NCBI RefSeq assembly: GCF_038002765.1
Contig: NZ_JBBODE010000001.1
Location: forward strand, 1,550,001-1,614,000
Direction of reading: 5' to 3'
DNA: 64,000 nt
DNA from: Peribacillus sp. FSL H8-0477
GTDB lineage: Bacteria; Bacillota; Bacilli; Bacillales; DSM-1321
Shown here: piece by piece, positions 38,332 through 47,583 of the stretch
How positions within the stretch are numbered: position 1 is the stretch's first letter
How the letters are laid out: each line of letters begins with the position of its first letter
The notes under the pieces: model-generated
Seen by the model: the letters and a program-made list of their open reading frames with translations, nothing else
The model's database searches: none
What the model was told of the DNA's origin: nothing
Position numbers and translations under genes: made by a program

Positions 38332-38901
38332 TTATGTATTAGGTCGTAAATAAATGGTCTCTATTGATTCGTAAGAAGGAGAGACACCTAAATGTGTTTG
38401 ATATAAACTAACCTTAGTTGCAGTAAAATCTGCTGTCTGTTTACTATCGGCTGTATGTTGCAAACTCTCAAGAGAAAACTGTTCGCCTGTATATTTTCTT
38501 GCTAGTGTTATATGTGGTGTAAAGGGTTTTTTATCCAGTTTAAATCCAGCTGTTATACATGCATCATAGACTTTTTGCTGAATCGTCCTCAGCTTTTCAG
38601 ATTCTTCTATACCTGCCCAAAGAATTCGTGGACTTTTCTTGTCTCCAAATATCCCTGCGCCATCCAGTGTGAGTTCAAAGCTGGTTTCATTCTTCAAGCT
38701 GCTTTCGACAAGACGGACTGCCTCCTGTCTTTGAGTGTCTGAAGCATTCCCAAGAAAAGCAAGTGTAATATGATAATCATCGCGATGAAGCCACTTTTTA
38801 AAAGGAAAATCCTTTTGTAATTTCTGAGATTGTAAATGAAGTTCTTCCTTCATTTGTTCAGGCAAGGTAAGAGCAAAGAAGAAATGCGCAGCTGAATTCA
38901 T
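38332..38901 (-). CDS. thpR: RNA 2',3'-cyclic phosphodiesterase (2'-5' RNA ligase family)
   Basis: A 189-aa 2H phosphoesterase with the paired HxTx motifs HITLAFLG (residues ~43-50) and HITLARK (~129-135), the catalytic histidines that open 2',3'-cyclic phosphates. It belongs to the ThpR/LigT family and equals B. subtilis YtlP. Physiological substrates are not defined. AAAGGATTTG is the ribosome binding site. It is the first gene of the thpR-ytlQ-ytlR operon. A terminator separates it from the dat gene upstream. Confidence 0.93.
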   Translation of the reverse strand: MNSAAHFFFALTLPEQMKEELHLQSQKLQKDFPFKKWLHRDDYHITLAFLGNASDTQRQEAVRLVESSLKNETSFELTLDGAGIFGDKKSPRILWAGIEESEKLRTIQQKVYDACITAGFKLDKKPFTPHITLARKYTGEQFSLESLQHTADSKQTADFTATKVSLYQTHLGVSPSYESIETIYLRPNT

Positions 38902-38965
38902 AAATAAACAAATCCTTTCTTTACCATTTCCTTTAATAGTATCACAAAGTACTTAATTTCAAAAA

Positions 38966-39002
38966 AAACGAAACAGCTCTTGCCTTAACTAGGCAAGAGC
39001 AT
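38966..39002 (-). terminator. dat terminator
   Basis: On the reverse strand TGCTCTTGCCTA pairs with TAGGCAAGAGC across a short loop and leads into a long T run (38964-38971 as A on the plus strand). It lies 15 bp past the dat stop codon. Confidence 0.85.
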
Positions 39003-39016
39003 TTCATTATAGTAGA

Positions 39017-39871
39017 TTATATTCGACCACACTGCGTTTCAATTTCTTGGTGAAACAACTGCTGAAGTCTTTTGGTTATTGGTCCTGGTTCCCCGGCTCC
39101 GATTGCTTTTCCATCAATTAATGTAATGGGAGTAATTTCAGCACTCGTACTTGTCATAATAACCTCGTCAGCATTCATCATTTCAGCAATAGTGAAAGAT
39201 TCTTCACGATAGGTTATTCCATTCGTTTGACAGAGCTGCAGCATTACCCTTCGCGTAATACCATTTAATATCAGGTTAGCAGGAGGATGGGTAAATAGTA
39301 CATTGTCCTTCACAATCGAGATATTAGAAGAACTTCCCTCTGTAATCGTATCTCCTCGATGTTGAATGGCTTCAAAACAACCCTTTTCCACTGCCTGTTG
39401 TTTTGCTAAGATATTGCCAAGTAAGTTTAAGCTCTTAATATCACACCGCAGCCAGCGGATATCCTCCGTTGTAATCGCTTGTTTACCCGATTTCACTTCA
39501 CCGCCGTATGGAATTTCTTTCGTGTAGGCAACAAAAACCGATTGTATTTTATCCACTGGAAAAGCATGATTTCTAGGTGCTGCTCCTCGGGTGAACTGCA
39601 TATAAACCGTACCAAAAGTCAACTGATTTTCAGTGACTAGCTGCTGTATCAGGATTTCAAGTTCTGCTGCTGTGTATCCTACGTCTAAGGAAATCTTTTT
39701 AGCACTGTCAATTAATCGATTAAGGTGCATCTGACTTGTAAACAATTCCCCATTATATACACGGATTACTTCATACACCCCATCACCGAACTGATATCCT
39801 CGGTCTTCTACGTCCACTTTACCAGCTGAACGATTGATGAATTCTCCATTAAAAATCAGTTTTTCCAACAT
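39017..39871 (-). CDS. dat: D-alanine aminotransferase
   Basis: This PLP-dependent class IV (branched-chain/D-amino acid) aminotransferase interconverts D-alanine and D-glutamate for cell-wall synthesis. Markers are VEDRGYQFGDGVYEVIRVYNG (residues ~22-42), the PLP-lysine region DIRWLRCDIKSLNLLGN with Lys145 in CDIKSLN, EGSSSNISIV and VIMTSTSAEITPI. At 284 aa it has the expected length. Strong sequence features favour Dat over IlvE. It lies 18 bp downstream of pepV with AGGAAAAG as ribosome binding site, so the two are co-transcribed; a supply of D-Ala and dipeptides may link them. Confidence 0.94.
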   Translation of the reverse strand: MLEKLIFNGEFINRSAGKVDVEDRGYQFGDGVYEVIRVYNGELFTSQMHLNRLIDSAKKISLDVGYTAAELEILIQQLVTENQLTFGTVYMQFTRGAAPRNHAFPVDKIQSVFVAYTKEIPYGGEVKSGKQAITTEDIRWLRCDIKSLNLLGNILAKQQAVEKGCFEAIQHRGDTITEGSSSNISIVKDNVLFTHPPANLILNGITRRVMLQLCQTNGITYREESFTIAEMMNADEVIMTSTSAEITPITLIDGKAIGAGEPGPITKRLQQLFHQEIETQCGRI

Positions 39872-39889
39872 CTTTTCCTCCCCGCCCGA

Positions 39890-41293
39890 TTATTTAGCTA
39901 ATTCGTAAATGGCATGGGCATAAATAGCCGCAGCTCTAAGCATATCGTCTATATCTATATATTCATCCTTTTGGTGGGCGATGTCTTCACTTCCTGGGAA
40001 TAATGGTCCAAAAGCAACCCCTTCTTTCAATGACCTTGCGTACGTTCCGCCCCCGATAGAAAGAAGTTCAGCTTGGTCACCTGTTTCTTCTTCATATACT
40101 CGTTTAAGGGTTTGAATTAAGAAACTGTCGCTATCGACATAATGTGGTGTTGAATGGGAATTCGTCACAACCGTAAAGTCAGGTAATTCTAGTTCTAGCT
40201 TTAATTTGTTCGCTTCCCAATCATAGGTGACAGGGTAACGCATACTGAAACCTATCATACCTTCTCCATGACTTGAATAACTGAATTTGCCCGCATTCAA
40301 TGTTAATTCTCCAGTGATTTCATCGGAAAATGCTAGGTTCAATCGGTTTCCGCGAGTATCTCCAAAAAGCTGATTTTGAATAAATGTAAAATAGGTCTTT
40401 GCATGGGCAGGCAATTGCAGTTCTGAAAGAAAAGCAGCCAAATATAAGCCTGCATTCACCCCATTATTTGGTTCCATTGCATGGGCGGATACTCCCTCAA
40501 GTTCAAGTAAGGCTTCATCTCGTTCAATAGCAGCATTACCCTTTAAAGAGTGTTTTTTGAGGTAATCAGTAAATTGACTCGTTAACGTTGATGGGTCGGT
40601 AAGTTTCACTCTAGCACTAGCATAATCAGGAACCATATTTGTTCTTCTTCCGGACGAGAAGTCTATAATCTCTAGTTCGCCTTTTTCACTTTCACTGCTT
40701 GGTTCTTGTACAAGAGAAAAGTCCCAAATCCCCTTTTCTGCATTAATAATCGGGAAGTCGGCATCAGGAGCAAAACCGATTGTCGGCATTTCCTCTGTTT
40801 CAAAATAACGATCTACACAACGCCAATCTGATTCTTCGTCCGTTCCAATAATCATTCGTACTCGTTTATTTAACGGCAGACCAAGCTCCCGAATCGTTTT
40901 CATTGCATAATAAGCCGCCATCGTTGGACCTTTATCATCAACTGCACCACGAGCAAAGATTTTACCATCTCTGATTTCTGCACCAAACGGATCTGATGCC
41001 CAGCCGTCACCTTCAGGTACAACATCGACATGGCAAAGAATACCGATTAATTCTTCCCCTTCACCCATTTCGATATGACCAGCCACATGATCAACAGATT
41101 TAACAGTAAAGTTATCCTTCTTTCCTAACTCCAGCATATAATCCAGTGCTTTCTTTACACCTTCACCAAAGGGAGCCTGCTCTGTTGAATTCTCCTCATC
41201 CATTACACTCTTGATCTTCAGCAAGTTCTGAGTGTCTAACAATAAATCTAATTTCCTGCTCTCGATTTCATTTGTCCAATTAATTTGATCCAT
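39890..41293 (-). CDS. pepV: Dipeptidase PepV (M20 family)
   Basis: A dinuclear-zinc dipeptidase that hydrolyses a broad range of dipeptides including those with D- or beta-residues. Zinc ligands are in GILCHVDVVPEGDG (His-x-Asp), ARGAVDDKGPTMAAYYA (bridging Asp), GTDEESDW (Glu catalytic base and ligand), FAPDADFPI and the C-terminal PGSEDIAHQKDEYI (His). The lid domain is intact and the 467-aa length is typical. AGGAGC before ATG is the ribosome binding site. It is equivalent to B. subtilis ytjP/pepV. It is transcribed with dat. Confidence 0.95.
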   Translation of the reverse strand: MDQINWTNEIESRKLDLLLDTQNLLKIKSVMDEENSTEQAPFGEGVKKALDYMLELGKKDNFTVKSVDHVAGHIEMGEGEELIGILCHVDVVPEGDGWASDPFGAEIRDGKIFARGAVDDKGPTMAAYYAMKTIRELGLPLNKRVRMIIGTDEESDWRCVDRYFETEEMPTIGFAPDADFPIINAEKGIWDFSLVQEPSSESEKGELEIIDFSSGRRTNMVPDYASARVKLTDPSTLTSQFTDYLKKHSLKGNAAIERDEALLELEGVSAHAMEPNNGVNAGLYLAAFLSELQLPAHAKTYFTFIQNQLFGDTRGNRLNLAFSDEITGELTLNAGKFSYSSHGEGMIGFSMRYPVTYDWEANKLKLELELPDFTVVTNSHSTPHYVDSDSFLIQTLKRVYEEETGDQAELLSIGGGTYARSLKEGVAFGPLFPGSEDIAHQKDEYIDIDDMLRAAAIYAHAIYELAK

Positions 41294-41368
41294 ATTTTAC
41301 AGCTCCTATTCATTTATGATGCTTCTATTCTAGCATTAAGTTCATAATATTCCACCTTGTTCGCCCTC

Positions 41369-41854
41369 TTAGGTAATGACTCCGATATAATAACCAATGA
41401 GATTAAACACGATACACCAGCTTAATGAACCAACTCCGGCATACAAGAAGTACTGCCTTTTTCTCATGCCGCTGATGCCTGAAAAATAGCAAGTCAAATG
41501 TCGGATGCCTGGAATGTAATAACCAATGACAATGGTCCACGGACCATAACGTTCAAACCATCTTTCGGCCATTGCTAATCTAGCCGGTGTCAATTTAATC
41601 CATTTCCCATGGTTCGTTAGCAGGGGCTTGCCCAATTTTCTACCAAGAAAAAAGCTCCCCATCATCCCTGTAATTGCCCCCAAAAAGCTAACAAGTACAG
41701 CTAATTTAAAATTCAACACAGAAGTAGATGTTAAGTATCCTACAAATGTCATTAAAATTTCATCAGGTACTGGCAGTCCAATCATTCCTAATGCAAGCAT
41801 TCCATAGATAGCGAAATACCCATACTGAGCGATTAAATCTTTAGCGATATCCAT
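41369..41854 (-). CDS. DedA-family membrane protein
   Basis: A 161-aa DedA/SNARE-associated (VTT) family membrane protein with 4-5 predicted membrane segments. The family motifs are present: GLPVPDEILMTFVGYL (the P-x-P-x-E re-entrant loop), GSFFLGRKLGKPLL and RYGPWTIVIGYYIPGIRHLTCYFSG (the arginine-bearing second re-entrant loop). Some DedA proteins flip undecaprenyl phosphate or other lipids (UptA, PetA in Bacillus); which lipid this one handles cannot be told. An upstream in-frame ATG at 41869 is possible, but the GGAG spacing suits the ATG at 41854. Confidence 0.88.
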   Translation of the reverse strand: MDIAKDLIAQYGYFAIYGMLALGMIGLPVPDEILMTFVGYLTSTSVLNFKLAVLVSFLGAITGMMGSFFLGRKLGKPLLTNHGKWIKLTPARLAMAERWFERYGPWTIVIGYYIPGIRHLTCYFSGISGMRKRQYFLYAGVGSLSWCIVFNLIGYYIGVIT

Positions 41855-42089
41855 TCCACAAGTCTCCATTTCATGTATATCCAGTGGCTTAATCTATAGA
41901 ACGAACAACGAAGGGTGGAATTCAATAACTTTATGTAAATATTGATTAACTTTTTTTTCCACATAGACTAAAGATAATAGAAAAGTGGGAGCAAATCAAT
42001 GATAAATTATCCTGTGGCATCGATGATGCTATTCATAAGTATGACCAAACAGTCTCTTTGTAGTCAATGGAAGATGGAGTGCCGAGAAC

Positions 42090-42128
42090 GAAAAAGCAAG
42101 ACACCGTGGTATAGTGTCTTGCTTTTTT
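42090..42128 (-). terminator. lepB terminator
   Basis: AAGCAAGACAC and GTGTCTTGCTT pair perfectly around a CGTGGTATA loop, flanked by A and T runs. It lies 7 bp past the lepB stop codon. Confidence 0.88.
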
Positions 42129-42134
42129 CTACTC

Positions 42135-42683
42135 TTATTTAACAATTTTAAAATCATTAATCGGCCAATAGACAAAATTTGCTTTTCCTACAACTTCATC
42201 AATAGAAATTGTACCAATTTCTCGGCTGTCTAAGCTATTTTGACGATTATCACCCATAACGAATAATTCATTTTCGGGCACAGTCATACTGCCGGTTTTA
42301 TCTTCAAGCTTAAAATCCCAAGTTAGCAGCTCGCCGCCCATTTCCTGCTTGTATTCATCTAAGTATGGTTCTTTATATTCTTTGCCATTTATATAGAGCG
42401 TATCATCCTTGTATTCAATATGATCGCCTGGCTTACCGATTACTCGTTTAATGTAATCCTTTTTCTCAGTTGCATGGAATACCACTACATCAAACCGTTC
42501 AATATCGTCAATGTTGGTTCCAAACTTATTAAGTACCAGTCTTTCATGGTCCTGTAGGGTGGGCATCATGGACTCACCGTCGACGATAATTGGTGCAAAG
42601 GTGAAAGTCCGAATGACAAAAGCCAGGATAACTGCAATGGCAATTGCCTTAATCCATGAAAATAGTTCTTTTCTTTTTTCCAA
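42135..42683 (-). CDS. lepB: Type I signal peptidase
   Basis: A membrane-anchored signal peptidase of the Gram-positive (SipS-like) type, 182 aa, with a single N-terminal transmembrane helix (~9-30). The catalytic dyad is intact: Ser38 in VDGESMMPTL and Lys79 in YIKRVIGKPGDHIEY. Box E is present as FVMGDNRQNSLDSREIG. It cleaves signal peptides of secreted preproteins outside the membrane. Several paralogues usually exist in Bacillus (sipS, T, U, V), so the exact paralogue is not resolved. AGAGAGGGTTC precedes the ATG. It provides an internal reference for the catalytically altered homologue at 26210-26815. Confidence 0.95.
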   Translation of the reverse strand: MEKRKELFSWIKAIAIAVILAFVIRTFTFAPIIVDGESMMPTLQDHERLVLNKFGTNIDDIERFDVVVFHATEKKDYIKRVIGKPGDHIEYKDDTLYINGKEYKEPYLDEYKQEMGGELLTWDFKLEDKTGSMTVPENELFVMGDNRQNSLDSREIGTISIDEVVGKANFVYWPINDFKIVK

Positions 42684-42768
42684 AACGAACCCTCTCTTTC
42701 CTTATTCAGAGATTATATCATAATTCCGCAGAACTACGGATATATAGAATTCACATTATTTAAGATAT

Positions 42769-43155
42769 TTATCTCCAATGATCATATTGCTGCTCAAGTA
42801 ATTCCTCAGTAAATAAGCCTCGTTGTAAGCGCGAAGGACAAATCGAATTATATTTCGCCACTTTTTCGTTTAGTTCATTTATGTAAGGTTCGAGGTCTCC
42901 TTCAAATTCATTTGAGGATTTTAAGGTAACTGTTTGTAACACAAGCTTACGAATGTCCTGTTGCAGCTTAATCCATGGCGGTAAATAGCCTGCTTGTTTT
43001 GCAGTATTTAAAAAATTATCATAAATAGAACCATGTAAAGTCGTTTTCGGAAGCGGTTTTCCGTACCCTGGATTATTTTTAAGTCCGCCGTCTTTCTCAT
43101 ACTCTTTATAAATGGAATCCATCCAATTTACATGCTCATTCTTACGATCAGCCAA
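42769..43155 (-). CDS. DUF1992 (DnaJ homologue subfamily C member 28-like) protein
   Basis: The 128-aa protein belongs to the DUF1992 family, named after the C-terminal region of human DNAJC28, but with no J domain. The signature is the N-terminal YKEYEKDGGLKNNPGYGKPL. The rest is helical and basic (FLNTAKQAGYLPPWIKLQQD, EPYINELNEKVAKYNS). Function is unknown. The AGGAGGCAG ribosome binding site is strong. It is monocistronic. Confidence 0.88.
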   Translation of the reverse strand: MADRKNEHVNWMDSIYKEYEKDGGLKNNPGYGKPLPKTTLHGSIYDNFLNTAKQAGYLPPWIKLQQDIRKLVLQTVTLKSSNEFEGDLEPYINELNEKVAKYNSICPSRLQRGLFTEELLEQQYDHWR

Positions 43156-43306
43156 TACAACTGCCTCCTCACAAACAGTATCCAGTACTTTACAAGTATA
43201 TAATACTTACCCATAATCTAACAATTCAAATTATAGAATCAAGGTCATATATTGCTTCTGGTGTTAGCAGGAGGAGGAGTTTAACAAATAATAACGTCTG
43301 CTTTTA

Positions 43307-43852
43307 CTAAGCTTTTAAACGGAAATAGTCTTCTGCCAGAATGCCATAATAATGTAAATCGACTGATTCTCCACCCTTATAAACGTGCCCTCGGAGCGTT
43401 CCCTCTTTTTTCATTCCGATTTTTTCCATCACCATCCATGAGCCTGGATTATCGACAAAGGCTGCAGCAAAGATCCGATTCAGTCCTTTTTCTTCAAATC
43501 CAATCGTCAAAAGTTCCCGTGCTGCCTCACTTGCATAGCCATTTCCCCAATGTTCTTTTCCGACCCAATAGGCGAGCTCCCCACGTTTATGGTGCAAAGA
43601 TAAATTTAGGTTTATTATTCCAACCAATTCATTCTCCATAGGATCCGCAATGGCATAGATTAACACTTCTCCCTTTTTCTCAGCTTCTCTCATACATTTT
43701 ATAAATGTTACCGCTGCCCCTTCAGGATAAGGGTGGGGAATGGATAACGTAGTCTTTGATATGTCGTAATTCCCTGCAAGACTTTCTATATGTATAGCAT
43801 CCTTGTCCTCCAAAGAACGCAGGATAATCTTATTCCCAACTTTCATATTCAT
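43307..43852 (-). CDS. GNAT-family N-acetyltransferase (RimJ/RimL-like)
   Basis: The 181-aa protein has the GNAT fold of the RimJ/RimL group: an early IILRSLEDKDAIHIESLAGN strand-helix unit, the acetyl-CoA loop VGKEHWGNGYASEAARELL (Q/RxxGxG/A-like) and NPGSWMVMEKIGMKKEGTLRGHVYKGG, a hallmark of protein or peptide N-acetylating members. The substrate is unknown. GAGGAGATGAG precedes the ATG at 43852; another ATG two codons later is also possible. It stands alone. Confidence 0.88.
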   Translation of the reverse strand: MNMKVGNKIILRSLEDKDAIHIESLAGNYDISKTTLSIPHPYPEGAAVTFIKCMREAEKKGEVLIYAIADPMENELVGIINLNLSLHHKRGELAYWVGKEHWGNGYASEAARELLTIGFEEKGLNRIFAAAFVDNPGSWMVMEKIGMKKEGTLRGHVYKGGESVDLHYYGILAEDYFRLKA

Positions 43853-44202
43853 CTCTCATCTCCTCTTTTAGTAAAATAGTATCATAAAACACCTATTATA
43901 CTTCGTTAAATTTTCATTAAAAATTGGTTATAAACGTTTTTTTTGTAATATAATTTTTTTGCTTGAAATATTTTCGTTCGTTTAGACAAAAAAAACCTCA
44001 AAATATGAGGATTGTTAGGTAATAGCTTACCTATTCTCTCGTTATTTTTCTGCAATGACATCATTGAAATAATAAACCCTGCTGTAAAAGTAGTAAGTAA
44101 ACTGTTTCCGAAAAACCTCCATGAGGGAGAAAATTGATTGGATCAATAGAACTGGAGACAGAAAGTATCCAGCCTTAGTATTTTTGATCCCATTACTAAA
44201 AA
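43853..44202. other. AT-rich spacer between GNAT and DsbA-like genes
   Basis: About 350 bp without a supportable gene. Two small inverted repeats are visible: ACCTCAAAATATGAGG (43991-44006) and AGGTAATAGCTTACCT (44016-44031). Neither is a convincing terminator. Confidence 0.5.
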
Positions 44203-44237
44203 ACGTAATTTTCATATAAGAAAATTACGTTTTTACT
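44203..44237 (-). terminator. Terminator of the DsbA-like gene
   Basis: AAACGTAATTTTC and GAAAATTACGTTT pair perfectly around an ATATAA loop directly after the stop codon. Confidence 0.82.
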
Positions 44238-44238
44238 T

Positions 44239-44952
44239 CTATTCATTTGTGCAAGAATCATCCGTACAGCTGCCGCCTTCTGACTCATTTCCTGAAATCA
44301 GCTGCAACTCATCTTCTTCCCATGCCTTTTTCAGCGTGTTGATAAATAATTCAGTCGGCTGTGCACCTGAAACACCATATTTCCGGTCAATCACAAAAAA
44401 TGGCACCCCAGTAATTCCGAGTTTGCTTCCTTCTTGCTCATCTGCTCTTACTTCTGAGGTATAGCGATCGCTTTCGAGCATTACTTTAGTCTCTATAGGG
44501 TCGAGACCTGCTTCAGCTGCGAGTGCCGTTAGTACTTCTTGTCTGCCAATATGCAAGGTATTTGTAAAGTACGCTTTAAATAGGAGTTCGTTCATCTCTT
44601 TTTCTTTACCATAGTCTGCTGCAAAATGCAGTAAACGATGGGCATCAAATGAATTGGTTAGGATCATTTTATCAAAGCGATACTCTAGCCCCTCTGCTTT
44701 TGCCTGCTGCAGAATACTGTCAGTTTGAGCCTTAGCTTGTTCTAGGCTCATACCGTATTTACCCGCAAGCATTTCATACATATTTACCTTGTTATCACGT
44801 TTTGCGTTCGGATCTAACTCAAAGCTCCGAAAGACAACCTCCACGTCCGATTTGTGATCGAACTGTTCTAATGCCTTCTCAAAACGGCGTTTTCCGATAT
44901 AGCAAAACGGACATTGATAATCGGACCAAATTTCAACCTTCAGTTGAAACAC
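44239..44952 (-). CDS. DsbA-family oxidoreductase (FrnE-like)
   Basis: A 237-aa thioredoxin-fold protein with the CxxC site CPFC in IWSDYQCPFCYIGKRRFEKAL, an inserted helical domain, and cis-Pro in GITGVPFFVIDRKYGVSGAQ. Cytosolic FrnE/polyketide-type DsbA proteins act on disulfides in oxidative stress; the natural substrate is unknown. The C-terminal tail has an additional pair of cysteines (GGSCTDDSCTNE), a feature I have seen in some family members and that may form an extra redox pair. GGAGGTG before the ATG is a strong ribosome binding site. It is monocistronic. Confidence 0.92.
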   Translation of the reverse strand: MFQLKVEIWSDYQCPFCYIGKRRFEKALEQFDHKSDVEVVFRSFELDPNAKRDNKVNMYEMLAGKYGMSLEQAKAQTDSILQQAKAEGLEYRFDKMILTNSFDAHRLLHFAADYGKEKEMNELLFKAYFTNTLHIGRQEVLTALAAEAGLDPIETKVMLESDRYTSEVRADEQEGSKLGITGVPFFVIDRKYGVSGAQPTELFINTLKKAWEEDELQLISGNESEGGSCTDDSCTNE

Positions 44953-45023
44953 CTCCAGAGTATTAGATAGTCACTTACTATATCTCTTTGTTCAAAAAAT
45001 AGAAAGTAATTTAACTAACGATT

Positions 45024-45974
45024 CTATATCTTCCTTAGCTTAATTGAAGTAACATTATGGCTTGCATCTTTAACCAAAATGATATCTCCTCGGTTCTTGG
45101 TTGGTTCGATATTTTCTTTTAAATTAACTTTATTAATACTATTCCATATACCTGCAGCTGTTTCTTCCGCTTCAGCATCGGAAAGATATGCATAGCGTTT
45201 AAAATAAGAATTGGGATTATTAAAAGCAGTCAATCTTAACTTTTTAAAACGATCGATATACCACTCAATCAAATCATTTTCATCCGCATCCACATAAATC
45301 GATAAATCAAAGAAGTCAGAAACAAAGACGCTCGGGAGCGTTTGGTCATCCGAGGACGGTGTCTGTAAAACATTTACCCCTTCAACAATCACGATATCAG
45401 GTTGATCAATAATCTGATAGTCTTCTGGAATGATATCATAATACAAATGCGAATAGACTGGAGCTTTAATCCTCGGTGTCCCGGACTTCAACAAGGCTAA
45501 AAACTTAATTAATTCCTTAATGTTATAGCTTTCTGGAAACCCCTTTCTATGCATAATCCCTCTTCTTTCAAGCTCTGCATTGGGATAAAGAAATCCATCT
45601 GTTGTGACAATTTCCACCTTCGGATGATTCGGCCATCGTGAAAGCAAGGCCTTGATTATCCGTGCTGATGTACTCTTCCCTACAGCCACACTTCCCGTCA
45701 TTCCTAAAATGTAGGGAACCTTTCGCGTGCTTTTTCCAAAAAACGTATCTGTTACCGAGTGCAGCTGTTGCGAAGCTGTCGTGTACAAATTAATTAGTCT
45801 TGTTAATGGAATATATATATTAGAGACTTCATCAATCGATACCTGTTCATTGACACCCTGTAGCTCTTCTATCTCTGATTTAGTTAAGGTCATTGGTGTG
45901 TTAAAGCGCAGTCTAGCCCATTCTTCTTTTGAAAATGTGCTATAAGGCGAATAAGTCTCAGTCTCGATTTTCAT
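45024..45974 (-). CDS. coaA: Pantothenate kinase, type I
   Basis: The enzyme phosphorylates pantothenate in the first committed step of coenzyme A synthesis. The P-loop [16 protein letters not shown] (residues ~90-105), [13 protein letters not shown], the [11 protein letters not shown] motif, VYSHLYYDI and IVEGVNVLQ are characteristic of the bacterial CoaA family, and the 316-aa length fits. GGAGCCTGAC lies before the ATG. A 17-bp imperfect palindrome 22 bp upstream may be an operator. It is monocistronic in a roomy intergenic setting. Confidence 0.96.
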   Translation of the reverse strand: MKIETETYSPYSTFSKEEWARLRFNTPMTLTKSEIEELQGVNEQVSIDEVSNIYIPLTRLINLYTTASQQLHSVTDTFFGKSTRKVPYILGMTGSVAVGKSTSARIIKALLSRWPNHPKVEIVTTDGFLYPNAELERRGIMHRKGFPESYNIKELIKFLALLKSGTPRIKAPVYSHLYYDIIPEDYQIIDQPDIVIVEGVNVLQTPSSDDQTLPSVFVSDFFDLSIYVDADENDLIEWYIDRFKKLRLTAFNNPNSYFKRYAYLSDAEAEETAAGIWNSINKVNLKENIEPTKNRGDIILVKDASHNVTSIKLRKI

Positions 45975-46362
45975 GTCAGGCTCCTTAGTGTCCGATTATG
46001 ATGACGTTTACATCAACCATCATTTCCTATTTTAGTAAAAATAATTAGTTCTGGAAAGTAAAAAGAAACATCTGTGTCAATTTATTTTTCAAATGCCTAA
46101 ATCGAACTTTCAAGAATATAACTCGATAAAGATTTTTAAGGCGTAATAATATGACCAGGGTACAACCCTTAGTTCAGAAAAGGTCTCGGTTCCTCCAATA
46201 ATTATGACAACAGGAATGCTCATTATTGTTTTGTATCGGGATTATATAATAATCCATTTCGATAATGCTTTCCAACAGTTGGACTTGCAATGCCCGTTCC
46301 GAACCTTAAGTAACTTTCTCAAATGGCATTCGTATACCTGATTCATCTCCAATGAAATGGAA
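45975..46362. other. Spacer between the MFS gene and coaA
   Basis: Apart from the operator-like palindrome at its right end, I see no gene, terminator or RNA structure in these 388 bp. Confidence 0.45.
45996..46014. promoter_or_regulatory. Possible LacI-type (cre-like) operator upstream of coaA
   Basis: TGATGACGTTTACATCA is an imperfect palindrome (TGATG...CATCA). Its first 14 bases match the Bacillus cre consensus TGWNANCGNTNWCA at all but one defined position. It lies 22 bp upstream of coaA. CcpA binding is an inference. Confidence 0.3.
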
Positions 46363-47583
46363 TTAGTAAGTCGTAACGTTTTTTTCCTCCCTTGTTAAAG
46401 AGGGTTGCGTAAAGACTTTTAGAAAAATAATTCCTGCACCTGAAACAAGACAAATCAGAATACCAACGGAGAGAAAAAGCGCGGGTAGACCATATGCCGA
46501 CGCACAAAATGTACCATATATGATTCCGAGCGGTGCCGCCGCTTTGGTGAGCAGAAAGCGGACGGATAACACCTGCCCCATGATCTCTTCAGGTACAAGC
46601 CGATGATAGAGAGTGGAACTGTATACATTCCAAAAAGGCATGGCCATTCCTGCAGCTAACTCAATCAAACACGCAGCCCAAAACATGGTTGTACTCCCTA
46701 AAGCGATGTAGGTAAGACCACCAAAGCATAGTGTTGTGAGCATAATCGGATACAAAGCTTTCGGCTCCCTCACTCTGCCTACGATAACAGTTCCTGCTAT
46801 GTACCCTAATGGAAAGGACGCCGCAAAAAAGCCGTATGCTGCTGAAGTGCCGCCAAGAATTTCCGTTACATAAGGAATATACATCGCTTGTGTAGCAAAC
46901 ACTCCGAAACTTGTAATAGAGACAAATACGCCCAATATCAGGAGTATTTTTTGATTCTTATAAATAGCTAATCCCATTTCAAACTGCTTCCCCCAGGTTT
47001 GATTACGTTGAACCTTAGGCGGTTTCTCTTGGGTCCTAACTAAGGCTGCTAATGAGAAGACAAACAAGACAATAATGATTTCAAGTGTAATCTTCGTGCC
47101 ATACATCCCAACCAGTAACCCAGATATAGGCAAACTTACGAATCGGGCAAATTGAACAAGTCCTGAGATTTTCGCATTGATTTTCACTAGAATACGGCGA
47201 TGAACCCACTTTGGAATCAAGGCATTGGCTGCAGCATCATAAACAGCTAATGAACTGAGAAATGAAGCGATATATAATACAGCAACCGAACTCTGACCAG
47301 TCGTCTGGAATAAGAGAATGGCCCCATAGGAAAGAATCCGTACAAGCTCGGTCAGCTTCATCACTGACGTCCGCTTATACTTATCAATAAGTGGGCCAAT
47401 TATAAACTGAATGAGCATCTGGGCACTAATGCTGACAAGCCATAAACTACCCATAGCCACTTTCGAACCGGTAAGTTCAAAAACCATCCATCCAATTACA
47501 AACGTTCCAGAAACACTAGCAAATGTTGAAAACATCTGGCTCGCAACGACTAACTGAAGATTAAACCGTTCTCTATTTTTCAC
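46363..47583 (-). CDS. MFS transporter
   Basis: A 406-aa major facilitator with 12 hydrophobic segments. The family loop is present between helices 2 and 3 (FIIGPLIDKYKRTSVMKLTE, like GxLaDrxgRrxxL) and a second copy near GTVIVGRVREPK. The closest profile is the enterobactin/macrolide exporter-like MFS_3 group, whose members export drugs or siderophores, but the substrate is unknown. Its start codon overlaps the 3' end of the regulatory gene by 11 bp, so the regulator and the transporter form a coupled operon, typical of drug-responsive exporters. Confidence 0.88.
   Translation of the reverse strand: MKNRERFNLQLVVASQMFSTFASVSGTFVIGWMVFELTGSKVAMGSLWLVSISAQMLIQFIIGPLIDKYKRTSVMKLTELVRILSYGAILLFQTTGQSSVAVLYIASFLSSLAVYDAAANALIPKWVHRRILVKINAKISGLVQFARFVSLPISGLLVGMYGTKITLEIIIVLFVFSLAALVRTQEKPPKVQRNQTWGKQFEMGLAIYKNQKILLILGVFVSITSFGVFATQAMYIPYVTEILGGTSAAYGFFAASFPLGYIAGTVIVGRVREPKALYPIMLTTLCFGGLTYIALGSTTMFWAACLIELAAGMAMPFWNVYSSTLYHRLVPEEIMGQVLSVRFLLTKAAAPLGIIYGTFCASAYGLPALFLSVGILICLVSGAGIIFLKVFTQPSLTREEKNVTTY

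Noticed and set aside
41999-42142. 47-codon plus-strand frame with GGGAG upstream
   Set aside because: Although a Shine-Dalgarno-like GGGAG lies 8 nt before the ATG, the frame runs through the lepB terminator and antisense into lepB, and the peptide has unnatural composition.
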